A stretch of DNA of 64,000 nucleotides from Thermaerobacter sp. PB12/4term (lineage in GTDB: Bacteria; Bacillota; Sulfobacillia; Thermaerobacterales; Thermaerobacteraceae), in contig NZ_CP048407.1 in the NCBI RefSeq assembly GCF_003403315.2, forward strand, positions 2,480,001-2,544,000, read 5' to 3'. The position numbers and the translations under genes were made by a program. The stretch's first letter is position 1. Each line of letters begins with the position of its first letter. The notes under the pieces are model-generated. The model was not told the DNA's origin. It worked only from the letters and a program-made list of their open reading frames with translations, and did not search any database. Positions 7,758-15,744 of this stretch are shown piece by piece.

Positions 7758-9665
7758 CTATACCAGCCGGCCGCGCAGGCGGGAGCTGACGGCGTCAACC
7801 ACCAGGACGGTGGCCAGGATCCCCACCAGCACCATGCCGACATTTTCCCAGTTGCGCAGCTGGACGTTGAAGATCAGGGAGGTGCCGATGCCGCCGGCGC
7901 CGATGACCCCGACCACCGTGGCGGCCCGGATGTTGATCTCGAACCGGTACAGGGCATAGGAAAGGAATTCCGGCAGCACCTGGGGCAACACCCCGTGCCA
8001 GAAGGTCATCAGCGGCGAGGCCCCCACCGCCTGCAGCGCCTCGATGGGCTCGCGGTCGACGGCTTCCACCGCCTCCGAGTAGAGCTTGCCCACCGTGCCG
8101 ATGGAGTGGAAGCCCACGGCCAGCACGCCGGCAAAGGGCGAGGGGCCGACGGCCGCCATGAAGATGATGGCCAGCACCAGCTCGGGGAAGGTGCGGATGG
8201 CGTCCAGCAGCCCCTTGCCCACCACCGCCAGGGTCGACGCCACGTTGCGCGCCGCCAGAAAACCGAAGGGCACCGCAACGAGCGAAGCGATCAAGGTCCC
8301 CAGGAAGGCGATCTGCAGGCTTTCCGCCACGCCCTCGAAGACCTTGCCGGCATAGTCCCAGTTGGGCGAGAAGAGGCCGCGGAACACGGGCCCCGGATCG
8401 CCCAGCAGGGCGAACCGGACCCCCTGGAAGGCCCAGGCGTAGAGGGCGGCCAGGATCCCGAGGGCGAGGACCCACCGCCACCACGGCCGCCGCGGCGGTT
8501 CGAGCCCGGCGCGGGTGCCCGCGCCCTCGGAGACCCGGGACGTCCCGGCCTGCCGCCCACCGGCATCGCCTGGGCCGGTACCGGTGACGCGGGTCGAACC
8601 GGCTCCTGCGCCCGGATCCACGCCGGGATCGCCGGCCGGGGTGGCTGCCCCGGCACCAGCGTGGCCGCCGGCCCCCACCGCGGCTCCGGCGGGCACCGCT
8701 GCGGTGGTGCCCGCGGGCGAGCGGGCCAGGCCGGGTTCTTCCGCCATGAGGACCGGATCGCTCACCGCCCGGGCCGGCGCGCCCTCCACCAGGCGCTGGC
8801 GCCAGCGGGTGCTGATCCAGTCGACCACCACCACCAGCACGAACAGCATGACCACGATGGCCATCAGGCGGTCATAGCGGAAGAAGGTCAGCTGGGTCAT
8901 CATGGTGGAGCCGATGCCGCCGGCCCCCACCAGGCCCAGCACGGTGGAGGTGCGCAGGTTGATCTCGAACATGAAGAGCGTGTAGGCGATGAAGTGGGGC
9001 AACACCTGGGGCACCACCGCGTAGACGATGCGCGCCAGGCGGGAAGCGCCCACCGCATCCAGCGCCTCCAGGGGCCCGGGGTCGATGGCTTCCACCGACT
9101 CGCTGACCAGCTTGGCCACAATGCCCGTGGAGAACAGGGTCAGGGCCAGTACGCCCGCCGTGGGACCAATGCCTACCGCAGGGACCAGAAGAGCCGCCCA
9201 GACCAGGTCGGGGATGGAACGGATGAGATTCATGATGGCGCGGGCGATTTGGTACGCCCAGCCCGTGCCCGCCACGTTGCGGGCCGAGAGGAAGCTCAGG
9301 GGGACGGCCAGGATGGCCCCCAGGGTGGTACCCAGCAGGGCCAGGCGCAGCGTCTCCAAAAGCGGCCCCACCGTCTCGGGGAGGTAGCCCCAGTCCGCCG
9401 GCCACATGCGGCCCAGCATGCGCCCCACGGTGTCGAGACCCTCCCAGAGGTCGATCAGGCTGACCTGGGTTCCCTCCGAACTCCAGATGTAAAGCAGCAC
9501 CAGCACCACGAGCCAGAAGAGGGTCTCCACCCGGGCCCGCCCCGGAATCCGGGGACGGCGGCCCTGGCCCGCCGGCGCCTCCCCGCCGCCAGCGCTCGAA
9601 CCCCGGGCGCGGCCGCCTGGCCCCCGGGTGCCGGGATCCCGCCAGCCTCGAACGGACAGGCTCAC
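7758..9665 (-). CDS. phnE: Phosphonate ABC permease, tandem PhnE-PhnE fusion
   Basis: The membrane channel of a PhnCDE-type importer for phosphonates, phosphite or phosphate. PhnE is normally about 260-290 aa; this 635-aa protein contains two complete copies. The first spans roughly residues 15-285 and the second roughly 370-635, joined by an Ala/Gly/Pro/Thr-rich linker. Each copy has its own ATPase-coupling EAA loop, [20 protein letters not shown] in the first and [20 protein letters not shown] in the second, and each ends in the GAGGIG motif. The GTG start at 9665 overlaps the phnC stop in a GTGA arrangement, behind a GGAGGGGAG ribosome site, so translation is coupled. The two halves have diverged, so they probably form a pseudo-heterodimeric channel within a single chain. 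Confidence 0.93.
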   Translation of the reverse strand: MSLSVRGWRDPGTRGPGGRARGSSAGGGEAPAGQGRRPRIPGRARVETLFWLVVLVLLYIWSSEGTQVSLIDLWEGLDTVGRMLGRMWPADWGYLPETVGPLLETLRLALLGTTLGAILAVPLSFLSARNVAGTGWAYQIARAIMNLIRSIPDLVWAALLVPAVGIGPTAGVLALTLFSTGIVAKLVSESVEAIDPGPLEALDAVGASRLARIVYAVVPQVLPHFIAYTLFMFEINLRTSTVLGLVGAGGIGSTMMTQLTFFRYDRLMAIVVMLFVLVVVVDWISTRWRQRLVEGAPARAVSDPVLMAEEPGLARSPAGTTAAVPAGAAVGAGGHAGAGAATPAGDPGVDPGAGAGSTRVTGTGPGDAGGRQAGTSRVSEGAGTRAGLEPPRRPWWRWVLALGILAALYAWAFQGVRFALLGDPGPVFRGLFSPNWDYAGKVFEGVAESLQIAFLGTLIASLVAVPFGFLAARNVASTLAVVGKGLLDAIRTFPELVLAIIFMAAVGPSPFAGVLAVGFHSIGTVGKLYSEAVEAVDREPIEALQAVGASPLMTFWHGVLPQVLPEFLSYALYRFEINIRAATVVGVIGAGGIGTSLIFNVQLRNWENVGMVLVGILATVLVVDAVSSRLRGRLV

Positions 9666-10498
9666 CGGGAGCTCCCCTCCACCGGCGCCACCGCCGCCTC
9701 CCGTGCCAGGGGCGCCGCGCCCTCCGCGCCGCCGCGAAAGTCTTCGGCGCGCACGGGCCGGCCGTAGATCTCCTCGAAGGTCTTCTCCGTGACCCCCGCG
9801 GCGGGCCCGTCGAACACCACCTGGCCGTTGCGCATGCCGATGATGCGGTCGGCGTAGGCCAGGGCCAGGTCGATGAAGTGCAGGTTGACGATGGTGGTGA
9901 TGCCATCCTCGCGGTTGATCCGGCGCAGATCGCTCATCACCACGTGGGACGTGGGCGGGTCGAGGCTGGCCACCGGCTCGTCGGCCAGGATGATCTTGGG
10001 CCGCTGCGCCAGGGCCCGGGCGATGGCCACCCGCTGCTGCTGGCCGCCGGAGAGCTGGTCGGCCCGCACCCAGGCCTTGTCGGCGATCCCCACGCGGTCC
10101 AGGCATTCCAGGGCAAGGCGCACGTCTTCCCGCGGGAACCAACCCAGGAGCCCGCGCCAGGCCGGGGTATGGGCCAGGCGGCCGGCCAGCACGTTCTTGA
10201 TCACCGAGGACCGCTTGACCAGGTTGAAGGTCTGGAAGACCATGCCGATCTGCGACCGCAGGCGGCGCAGCTCGGCCCCCTTCAACTTGCGCACGTCCAC
10301 GCCGTCCACCAGGATCTCGCCCTCGCTGGGCTCGATCAGGCGGTTGATGCACCGCAGCAGCGTGGACTTGCCGGCACCGCTCAGGCCCACGATGACCACG
10401 AACTCGCCGGGGTTGATCTTGAGCGACACGTCCCGGAGGGCCCGCACGCCGCCCGGGTAGACCTTGCTGACGTGGCGGAACTCGATCAATGGCGTCAC
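9662..10498 (-). CDS. phnC: Phosphonate ABC transporter ATP-binding protein
   Basis: The ATPase that powers the PhnDE importer at the cytoplasmic face. The 278-aa product has Walker [11 protein letters not shown]-loop GMVFQTFNL, signature [15 protein letters not shown], Walker [13 protein letters not shown] and a switch histidine in [14 protein letters not shown], in the normal order. A short Ala/Gly/Glu-rich tail follows. The start is taken as GTG 10498, where the family alignment begins; its ribosome site is weak (GGCAGG immediately before it), and reading further upstream gives non-family sequence. It lies 79 nt downstream of phnD and overlaps phnE by 4 nt, making a phnD-phnC-phnE operon. 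Confidence 0.94.
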   Translation of the reverse strand: MTPLIEFRHVSKVYPGGVRALRDVSLKINPGEFVVIVGLSGAGKSTLLRCINRLIEPSEGEILVDGVDVRKLKGAELRRLRSQIGMVFQTFNLVKRSSVIKNVLAGRLAHTPAWRGLLGWFPREDVRLALECLDRVGIADKAWVRADQLSGGQQQRVAIARALAQRPKIILADEPVASLDPPTSHVVMSDLRRINREDGITTIVNLHFIDLALAYADRIIGMRNGQVVFDGPAAGVTEKTFEEIYGRPVRAEDFRGGAEGAAPLAREAAVAPVEGSSR

Positions 10499-10577
10499 CC
10501 TGCCGTTGTAGGATCCAGGCGCAAGGGGACGGGGAGCCTCCCGTGCCCCCCGTCCCGCCGCGCCAGCACCGGTGTGC

Positions 10578-11489
10578 TCAGTCGGCCAGTTCTTCCAGGT
10601 TGATGCCCATGTCCTTGGCCACGTTGCGGATGATGTCAAAGTCGCTGTCCTTGGCGTCGGTCAGGCCCTCGATCTCATAGATGTCGAAGAGGACCTTCTT
10701 GCCCTCTTCCGTCTGGGCAATCTTGGCAAAGGCGTCGTGGATGCGCTTCTTCAGATCGTCGCTCAGCCAGCTGGCCACCGAGATGGTGTCGTTGGGGATG
10801 GGGTCGGTGTAGGCGATGACCTTCACCTTGTCCATCACGTCGGGGTAGTCGTCCTTGAGCAAGGTGCGGGCGTCTTCAAAGCTGGCGCCACCGTCGGTCT
10901 GGCCGTTATACACGCTGAGCACGGCCCCGTCGTGGCTGCCCGCCATGATGGCCTCGATGTCCTTCTCCGGGTCGATCCCGTTCTTGAGCAGGTAGTGGGC
11001 CGCGAACAGGTAGCCGGAGGTGGAGGCGGGGTCCACGAAGGCGAACTTCTTGCCCTTCAGGCCCTGCACGTCATCGATCCCGCTGTCCGCCCGGACGAAG
11101 ATCTGCGCCCGGTAGCTGTCGTTGCCGTGGCGCACGCTCTTGAACATGACCTCCACCGGGTCGCCGCGGTCCTTGGCAATGACGTAGGCAAAGGGGTTGA
11201 GGAAGCCGATATGGACCTGCTCGTTGGCCATGGCCTCGACCAGGCCGATGAAGTTGGTGGAAACGAAGACCTCGACAGGAATCCCCAGCTCGTCGGAGAG
11301 CATCTTGCCCAGGGGTTCGGCCGTCTCCTGAAGGGTGGTCGCGTTCTGCGAGGGGACGAAGCCCATGACCAGCTTGTCAGGGTCCTTGGGCTCCTCCGCC
11401 TGCTGGTTGCCGCCGCCACAAGCGGACAGCACCAAGGCCGCGACCAGCAGAAGGGCCACCAGGATCGAGGCGGCTTTGCGCTTCGGCAC
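10578..11489 (-). CDS. phnD: Phosphonate ABC transporter substrate-binding lipoprotein
   Basis: The extracytoplasmic binding protein of the importer. The 303-aa protein has a lipoprotein signal peptide ending in a lipobox (LVLSAC, cysteine at residue 24), so it should be lipid-anchored on the outer face of the membrane. The mature part shows family features: [11 protein letters not shown], the ligand-cleft regions [12 protein letters not shown] and [14 protein letters not shown], and [15 protein letters not shown] 11489 is preceded by AAGGAGG about 10 nt upstream. No C-P lyase genes are near, so the substrate may be phosphite, phosphate or a phosphonate degraded elsewhere. Confidence 0.94.
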   Translation of the reverse strand: MPKRKAASILVALLLVAALVLSACGGGNQQAEEPKDPDKLVMGFVPSQNATTLQETAEPLGKMLSDELGIPVEVFVSTNFIGLVEAMANEQVHIGFLNPFAYVIAKDRGDPVEVMFKSVRHGNDSYRAQIFVRADSGIDDVQGLKGKKFAFVDPASTSGYLFAAHYLLKNGIDPEKDIEAIMAGSHDGAVLSVYNGQTDGGASFEDARTLLKDDYPDVMDKVKVIAYTDPIPNDTISVASWLSDDLKKRIHDAFAKIAQTEEGKKVLFDIYEIEGLTDAKDSDFDIIRNVAKDMGINLEELAD

Positions 11490-11527
11490 GTCCGGAAAGC
11501 CTCCTTATTGATACCCTAGTCGGCTGG

Positions 11528-11554
11528 CGAGCCGGGTGCCGGCAACCCGGCTCG
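11528..11554 (-). promoter_or_regulatory. Hairpin in the phnD leader
   Basis: CGAGCCGGGT and ACCCGGCTCG form a perfect 10-bp stem with a 7-nt loop, about 30 nt upstream of the phnD ribosome binding site. A second potential pair (CCGGCGAC with GTCGCCGG) lies just upstream of it at about 11582-11617. It might attenuate phnD or protect the mRNA; no known riboswitch class is recognised. Confidence 0.4.
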
Positions 11555-12013
11555 TCCAAACCCAGATGTTGTTTGGCGACCGGCGACCGACTTCCTTCCG
11601 GTGCCGCGCGGAAAGTCGCCGGCAATCCGTGGCGCACCTCGGCACCGCCCTCCGGCACCCGCGCCGGACGAACCGGCCCGCGGCATCGCTGGGCGGGCCC
11701 GGTTTTGCAGGACCGCCGCCGCGGAGGGGTGGCAGGGGCGCACCGGCTCACCGGTTGCTCCGGCCGGCAGGGCGCCCGCCATGGACCCGCCCGCAGCGGC
11801 GCTGCGCCCGCAACATTGCCGTAAAGGTGCGCGCAGCGTTGCAGGAGAGGCCCCTTCCGGCCCGCGCAGCGTTGCAAGAGAGGCTCCGCGGCGCGGGGAT
11901 CAGTGCCCGCGGCCACCTTCGCGTCTAGTGTGGGCAAGAGGGCTTGGTCCAACCCCGGCTCCGGCGGTGGCGGGCAGCGGCGGAACGACCAGGACCGAAG
12001 AAGGCGACGAGGG
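11555..12013. other. Gene-free leader and spacer upstream of phnD
   Basis: No credible coding sequence is seen. The stretch holds the structured phnD leader, a 21-bp direct repeat, and a GC-rich spacer reaching the terminator of tRNA-Val. The phnD promoter is expected here but I could not place convincing -35 and -10 boxes. Confidence 0.5.
11830..11883. repeat. Two copies of a 21-bp direct repeat
   Basis: GCGCAGCGTTGCAGGAGAGG occurs at 11830-11850 and again, with one mismatch, at 11863-11883, giving a 33-bp period of about three helical turns. Position upstream of phnD would suit a regulatory protein binding site, but nothing else supports that. Confidence 0.55.
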
Positions 12014-12056
12014 CAAAAAATCAGGACCGGACGGCGGCCTGGCCATCCGGTCCTGA
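12014..12056 (-). terminator. Intrinsic terminator of tRNA-Val
   Basis: On the minus strand, the 11-bp stem TCAGGACCGGA / TCCGGTCCTGA with a 14-nt loop is followed immediately by a run of six T residues. It lies about 80 nt downstream of the tRNA-Val gene on the same strand, a textbook rho-independent terminator. Confidence 0.88.
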
Positions 12057-12137
12057 CTCCCGTAGCATTTCCTTACCCCGCACCGGGCCCACTGGGCCCC
12101 CGTTCGAGTAATCCTTGCGTGGTGCGGGCTGCTTCGG

Positions 12138-12210
12138 TGGGCGCGGGAGGACTCGAACCTCCGACCTCTTGAATGTGAGTCAAGCGCTCTAACCGCTGAG
12201 CTACGCGCCC
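12138..12210 (-). tRNA. tRNA-Val (CAC)
   Basis: The 73-nt minus-strand sequence folds as a standard tRNA: acceptor GGGCGCG with CGCGCCC, D-arm AGCTC..GAGC, anticodon stem CTTGA/TCAAG around the loop CTCACAT (anticodon CAC, reading GTG), and a T-arm with GTTCGAGTC. The discriminator is A and CCA is not encoded. Its promoter is at 12237-12265 and its terminator at 12014-12056. Confidence 0.95.
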
Positions 12211-12236
12211 GCCGTATGCTGCGGCGTCACAGCGTC

Positions 12237-12265
12237 ATTATAGTTGGCTGGCCGATGATCGTCAA
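12237..12265 (-). promoter_or_regulatory. SigA-type promoter of tRNA-Val
   Basis: On the minus strand TTGACG (12260-12265) and TATAAT (12237-12242) are separated by exactly 17 bp and lie 26 nt upstream of the tRNA, a near-consensus housekeeping promoter. Confidence 0.9.
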
Positions 12266-12925
12266 ACGCCAATTCGCGGTGCCGAGTTCGGATGCGGGTG
12301 CCGATGACCGGCCCGACCTCCCTTCGCTCGGCACCGTTGTCCCCCTGGGCGCTGGCGCGCAGTTTCCAGGTCACCCGGGTGCATGACCGGCACGCCGTGT
12401 GCCTATCGTCCAGTCCCACCATGGACTTGCCGGCGCCCATTGCCCGCGCGAGGTCAGTCATTGATGAATTCGTTGGGCGACCGGCGCAGCTCTGTTTGGT
12501 GGCGCGGATGTAGGCAATCCTCGCGGAGGGTAGAGGTGGGGTGGCAACAGCCGGCGCCGGTGAGGGTATCCATCGCGGCCTGTTGAGCCTGCTGTTGCGG
12601 CCGGGTGAGCCTGCTGTACAGGCGCCACCACGAGGGCATCAAGGCGCGATGGTCCTGCGGCACCTCCGCCCCTGGCGATCGGCGCGACCCGGGGCGGCCC
12701 ACCGCTCGTGCCGCTCCCCAGGATCGGGGGGCCCACGAGGACGGCTTCCCGTCCCACAGCAACCTCGCCACCCCCTTACCCTGACCCGTGAACGCGGGCC
12801 TCCCGCGACCACCCGGGTGCGCTGCGTTTCCGTTTCCATGGGTCGGATGATGGCCTGAGCCGCAGGACTGGCGGCTGCAGCCTGCCGCGTGCCGGTGGAG
12901 ACCTTGCCGGTAGGAGGGAGAGAGC
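12266..12925. other. Unassigned stretch before the catalase gene
   Basis: About 660 bp with no gene I can support. Short ORFs exist on both strands (the longest sensible ones run about 12201-12461 minus and 12292-12513 plus), but none has a recognisable motif or a good start site. The region is less uniformly GC-rich than its surroundings and could be decayed DNA. The last 25 nt include the TAGGAGGGAG ribosome site of the catalase. Confidence 0.5.
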
Positions 12926-13810
12926 GTGTTCCTGCGCATCGACCGCTTGGCTGTTGAGTTGTCGCGACCTAAGGAAGCGGACCCGAACGCCGCCGCAGCG
13001 GTGCAGGAGCTACTAGGCGGGCGCTTCGGTGAGATGTCCACGCTGATGAACTACACCTACCAATCCTTCAACTTCCGCGGGCGGGAGAAGTTGCGACCAT
13101 ATTACGACCTGCTGGTTAACATCGCCACCGAGGAGCTTGGGCACATCGAGCTGGTGGCGGCGACCATCAACTCGCTGCTGGAGGGGAGTACGGAGCCGGG
13201 TGCACCAGAGATGGCACCACTTGCGGTAGCGAAGGATCTGCGCAACACCCACCACTTCATTGCCACGGGACAGGCGGCACTGGCCGGCAATTCCATGGGT
13301 GCGCCCTGGAGCGGTGATTACGTGTTCTCCAGTGGCAACCTGGTGCTCGACCTGTTGCACAACTTCTTCCTGGAATGCGGGGCGCGGCTGCAGAAGATCC
13401 GGGTCTACGAGATGACGACGAATCCGGTGGCGCGGGAGATGATCGGCTATCTGCTGGTGCGGGGCGGAGTGCACGCACTGGCGTACGCGCGGGCGCTGGA
13501 AACGCTGACGGGGGTCGAGGTGGCGCGGATGCTGCCGATCCCGGACATCGACAACAGCAAGTTCCCTGAGGCGCGCAAGTTTGAGGCAATAGGAATCCAC
13601 CGCAAGCTGTATCGCCTGAGCCCGGAGGATTTCCGCGAGGTGGCGCGGATCTGGAAGGGGACGGCGCCGGACGGCGGGCAGCTGGAGGTAGTGGACGGCG
13701 CGCCGGAGGGCGGGCCCGTGCCCGAACTGGCGGAGGTGCCGCAGAGCTTCGTGCCCGGTATCGACCCCGGGGAGCTGCAGGAGCTGGCCCGGAAGCTGGC
13801 CAGTGCCTGA
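12926..13810 (+). CDS. Manganese catalase
   Basis: A non-heme dimanganese catalase that disproportionates hydrogen peroxide in the cytosol. The 294-aa sequence closely follows the Thermus enzyme as I remember it from the opening FLRIDRL through GGRFGEMSTLMNY, IATEELGHIELVAATINSL, LDLLHNFFLECGAR and LLVRGGVHALAYARALE. The five expected metal ligands can be placed as Glu36, Glu70, His73, Glu150 and His183. Length matches the family (about 300). GTG 12926 follows TAGGAGGGAG. It stands alone between an unassigned stretch and gene remnants, with codon use somewhat less GC-biased than its neighbours, which would fit acquisition by transfer. CotJC-type spore-coat catalases are related but shorter and less similar. 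Confidence 0.93.
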   Translation: MFLRIDRLAVELSRPKEADPNAAAAVQELLGGRFGEMSTLMNYTYQSFNFRGREKLRPYYDLLVNIATEELGHIELVAATINSLLEGSTEPGAPEMAPLAVAKDLRNTHHFIATGQAALAGNSMGAPWSGDYVFSSGNLVLDLLHNFFLECGARLQKIRVYEMTTNPVAREMIGYLLVRGGVHALAYARALETLTGVEVARMLPIPDIDNSKFPEARKFEAIGIHRKLYRLSPEDFREVARIWKGTAPDGGQLEVVDGAPEGGPVPELAEVPQSFVPGIDPGELQELARKLASA

Positions 13811-13978
13811 GGGGTTGGTCCGGAACCCGGCGGAAAGCGGGGAAACGCGCACCCGCAGGGAACGGCGTTTCCACCGGGGCCCCGGCGGGCGGAGGGCGCT
13901 GGCGGCAGCGAGGGGACGCCCGATCGGCCGCCAGTTGGCGGCTGGGGTGAGAAGCTCGCGCCGGATGTATCCGGGCCC

Positions 13979-14024
13979 CGCGCGGCCAGGAGGCGGTTCT
14001 GCGGAACCGCCTCCTGGCCGCGCG
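13979..14024. repeat. Perfect 21-bp inverted repeat (46-nt hairpin)
   Basis: A 21-nt arm (starting CGCGCGGCCAGG) is followed by the loop TGCG and its exact reverse complement. It lies 168 nt after the catalase stop and exactly where the minus-strand flavoprotein remnant loses its reading frame homology. It may act as a bidirectional terminator or mark a rearrangement junction; the 4-nt loop fits a very stable RNA hairpin. No T-tract follows on either strand. Confidence 0.85.
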
Positions 14025-14025
14025 T

Positions 14026-14385
14026 TCCTCCCGCTCCACGGGCACACCCTGAACCGCGAGCCATTTCCACAGCCGGCCGCTGATGGCGGCCACGCGGGCG
14101 GCGGCCTCCCTGTGCACCAGGTCCTCGCACGCCCACTCGTGTTCGTCGAGGAAAGCGTCCAGGTCGTCCTCGGGAAAGAGGCAGAGGGCCACACCGCCGG
14201 CAAACGGGCTCACGCCGTCCGCCCCGGAGAAGCCCTTGGCCAGAACCGTCACCCGCGCACCCGCAGTGCCGGCAACCCTGGCGGCCACCAGGCCGGCCAG
14301 GCCGCCTCCAACCACCAACACGTCCGTCTCCCACTCGTCGGCGGTATCCCCAACCGGGGTCGCGGGTCGCTCACCGGCGTTGCCT
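14026..14385 (-). pseudogene. N-terminal remnant of a FAD-dependent oxidoreductase
   Basis: The minus-strand frame encodes TDVLVVGGGLAGLVAARVAG, the FAD-binding dinucleotide fold of fumarate reductase/aspartate oxidase-like flavoproteins, then SGADGVSPFAGGVALC and about 70 further family-like residues up to WLAVQGVPVERE. After that the sequence becomes Arg/Pro-rich and meaningless, at the hairpin at 13979-14024, so the rest of the enzyme (normally 450-600 aa) is gone. No good start codon lies in frame upstream. It overlaps the end of the permease remnant and both probably belonged to one operon. Confidence 0.75.
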
Positions 14386-14670
14386 CCCCCACCGCTCCTC
14401 CAGCACTCGTACGGCTCCGTCCAGCAGAACACCGATGGCCCCGATAGCCAGCACCACCGCCACCAGCTGGTCGTAGGCCATGCGGTCTCGGGCATCGAGG
14501 ATCAGGTAGCCGAGGCCACTGGTGACCCCCAGCATCTCCGCAGGCACCAGGATCAACCAGGCGATGCCCAGGGCCAGCCGCAATCCGGCGACCCAATGGG
14601 ACAGAATGGCCGGCAGGATGTGCTGGGGCGGGGTTCGTCGCTCGGGCTGACTCACCTCGAGCAGTGCCAC
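14371..14670 (-). pseudogene. C-terminal remnant of an SsuC/TauC-type ABC permease
   Basis: The frame reads LPAILSHWVAGLRLALGIAW and LVPAEMLGVTSGLGYLILDA, then DQLVAVVLAIGAIGVLLD, the C-terminal third of nitrate/sulfonate/taurine ABC permeases. The preceding 150-170 residues, including the first helices, are missing; sequence before LPAIL is unrelated. It ends with a normal stop at 14371. It is interpreted as a gene truncated by deletion, next to the flavoprotein remnant, though the short ORF could still be translated from 14685. Confidence 0.72.
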
Positions 14671-14706
14671 TGCTCGGCATGGCACTACGCGCTGTTAAAC
14701 GTGAGT

Positions 14707-15144
14707 CTACCACTCCACAAGGCGAGCATCGGTGCGTCTTGCGATGGCGCGGTCGTTCGTCAGCAAGTGGACGTCCTCTTCCCCCGATGCCCTGGCCGCC
14801 AGGTACCCATCCACGAAGTCGAGCTGCCCCGCCGCATGGTGGCGGAGTCCGGCCAGGACGGCCTCTTCGTCTTCCACGTCGACCTCAGGCGCGCGGACGA
14901 ACTGAAGAAGGGCCGACACAGCCTCGGCAGCGCTATAACGGTAAGCGCCTTCCAGGACGTAGAGCGTCTCGGCCACCACCACCGGCGTGACGAGCAGCCT
15001 GTGCCCGGCGGCGATAGCCCTTTCCAAGGCCCGGTCGAGCGCCTCTAAGCGCTCGTGAAGGTGGGCGGCCTGTGGGTTCGTTAGGATGTGATCGCGAGCC
15101 AGGCAATACACGATGACGTTGGCGTCGAGCAACCACGTGCTCAC
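14707..15144 (-). CDS. PIN-domain ribonuclease toxin (VapC-like)
   Basis: A 145-aa PIN-domain protein, the toxin class that cleaves specific RNAs. The acidic metal-binding residues can be seen in LLDANVIVYCL, VVVAETLYVL, LDFVDGYLAARA and LLTNDRAI, in the usual order. The GTG start at 15144 follows the antitoxin stop by 3 nt, so the two are translated together. Length fits VapC/PIN toxins. The substrate RNA cannot be inferred. Confidence 0.88.
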   Translation of the reverse strand: MSTWLLDANVIVYCLARDHILTNPQAAHLHERLEALDRALERAIAAGHRLLVTPVVVAETLYVLEGAYRYSAAEAVSALLQFVRAPEVDVEDEEAVLAGLRHHAAGQLDFVDGYLAARASGEEDVHLLTNDRAIARRTDARLVEW

Positions 15145-15147
15145 GAG

Positions 15148-15483
15148 CTATTCCCTCACCCGGTCCTCGGCCGATTCCCGGCCCGCGGCCGCCTGCGCCA
15201 GCGCCTGCGTGCCCGCCCCGTCCAGGCCATGCTTTTCGGCCCACCGCCGAGCACGGGATGCACGGATCGCTTCCCGGGCCTCCCCCGTGTCCACGGGCCG
15301 GTTGATCTTCAGCACGCTGCCCAGCTCCTTGAGGCTCCGCGGCCGCGGCAGCGGGTACAGTACGATCTCTCCCTCGCCGTTGACGTACACCAGCACGTCG
15401 TCCCCTTCCTCAAGACCCACGCGCTCACGGATGGCCTTGGGCAGGGTCATCTGCCCCCTCTGGAGGATCTTCACGATGGCCAC
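15148..15483 (-). CDS. AbrB/MazE-family antitoxin
   Basis: The predicted antitoxin and autorepressor of the PIN toxin. The 111-aa protein starts with a swapped-hairpin AbrB DNA-binding domain (VKILQRGQMTLPKAIRERVG, then EEGDDVLVYVNGEGEIVLYP). A C-terminal helical part (about residues 50-111) that should bind the toxin follows. GTG 15483 is supported by GAGGTGAT about 8 nt upstream; the longer ORF to 15540 has no ribosome site. Autoregulation through the AbrB domain is typical of the family. Confidence 0.85.
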   Translation of the reverse strand: MAIVKILQRGQMTLPKAIRERVGLEEGDDVLVYVNGEGEIVLYPLPRPRSLKELGSVLKINRPVDTGEAREAIRASRARRWAEKHGLDGAGTQALAQAAAGRESAEDRVRE

Positions 15484-15703
15484 GGTGCGATCACCTCGTG
15501 TTCCCACGATACCACCTCGCTGGGTTAAACTCAAACGCAACTCTTTCTGGTCGGAGTATATGCACCCTCGTCAGATTCCAATCGGCCAATAGCGGCCACG
15601 GCACCCAGGATCGGTGCCGCGAGGTGTGCGATCATCGCCACAAGGGCTCCAACGCTGGGGTCGAGCAGGGTCTTTATAGGACAACGAATAGAGGGAGGCA
15701 AGG

Positions 15704-15744
15704 TAGTGGGCGGGCGACGCAAGTCACCGGATGCCCGCCCACTA
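15704..15744 (-). terminator. Hairpin overlapping the glcD stop codon
   Basis: TAGTGGGCGGGC and GCCCGCCCACTA form a perfect 12-bp stem with a 17-nt loop. The right arm contains the minus-strand stop codon of the GlcD-type gene, so the hairpin forms right at the end of that mRNA. A pyrimidine-rich stretch follows on the minus strand. Confidence 0.7.

Noticed and set aside
12926-13810. CotJC-type spore coat protein
   Set aside because: Sequence and length match Thermus-type manganese catalase much better, and no cotJA or cotJB neighbours exist.
14371-14685. Complete small membrane protein
   Set aside because: It matches only the C-terminal third of SsuC-type permeases and lacks preceding helices, so truncation is more likely.
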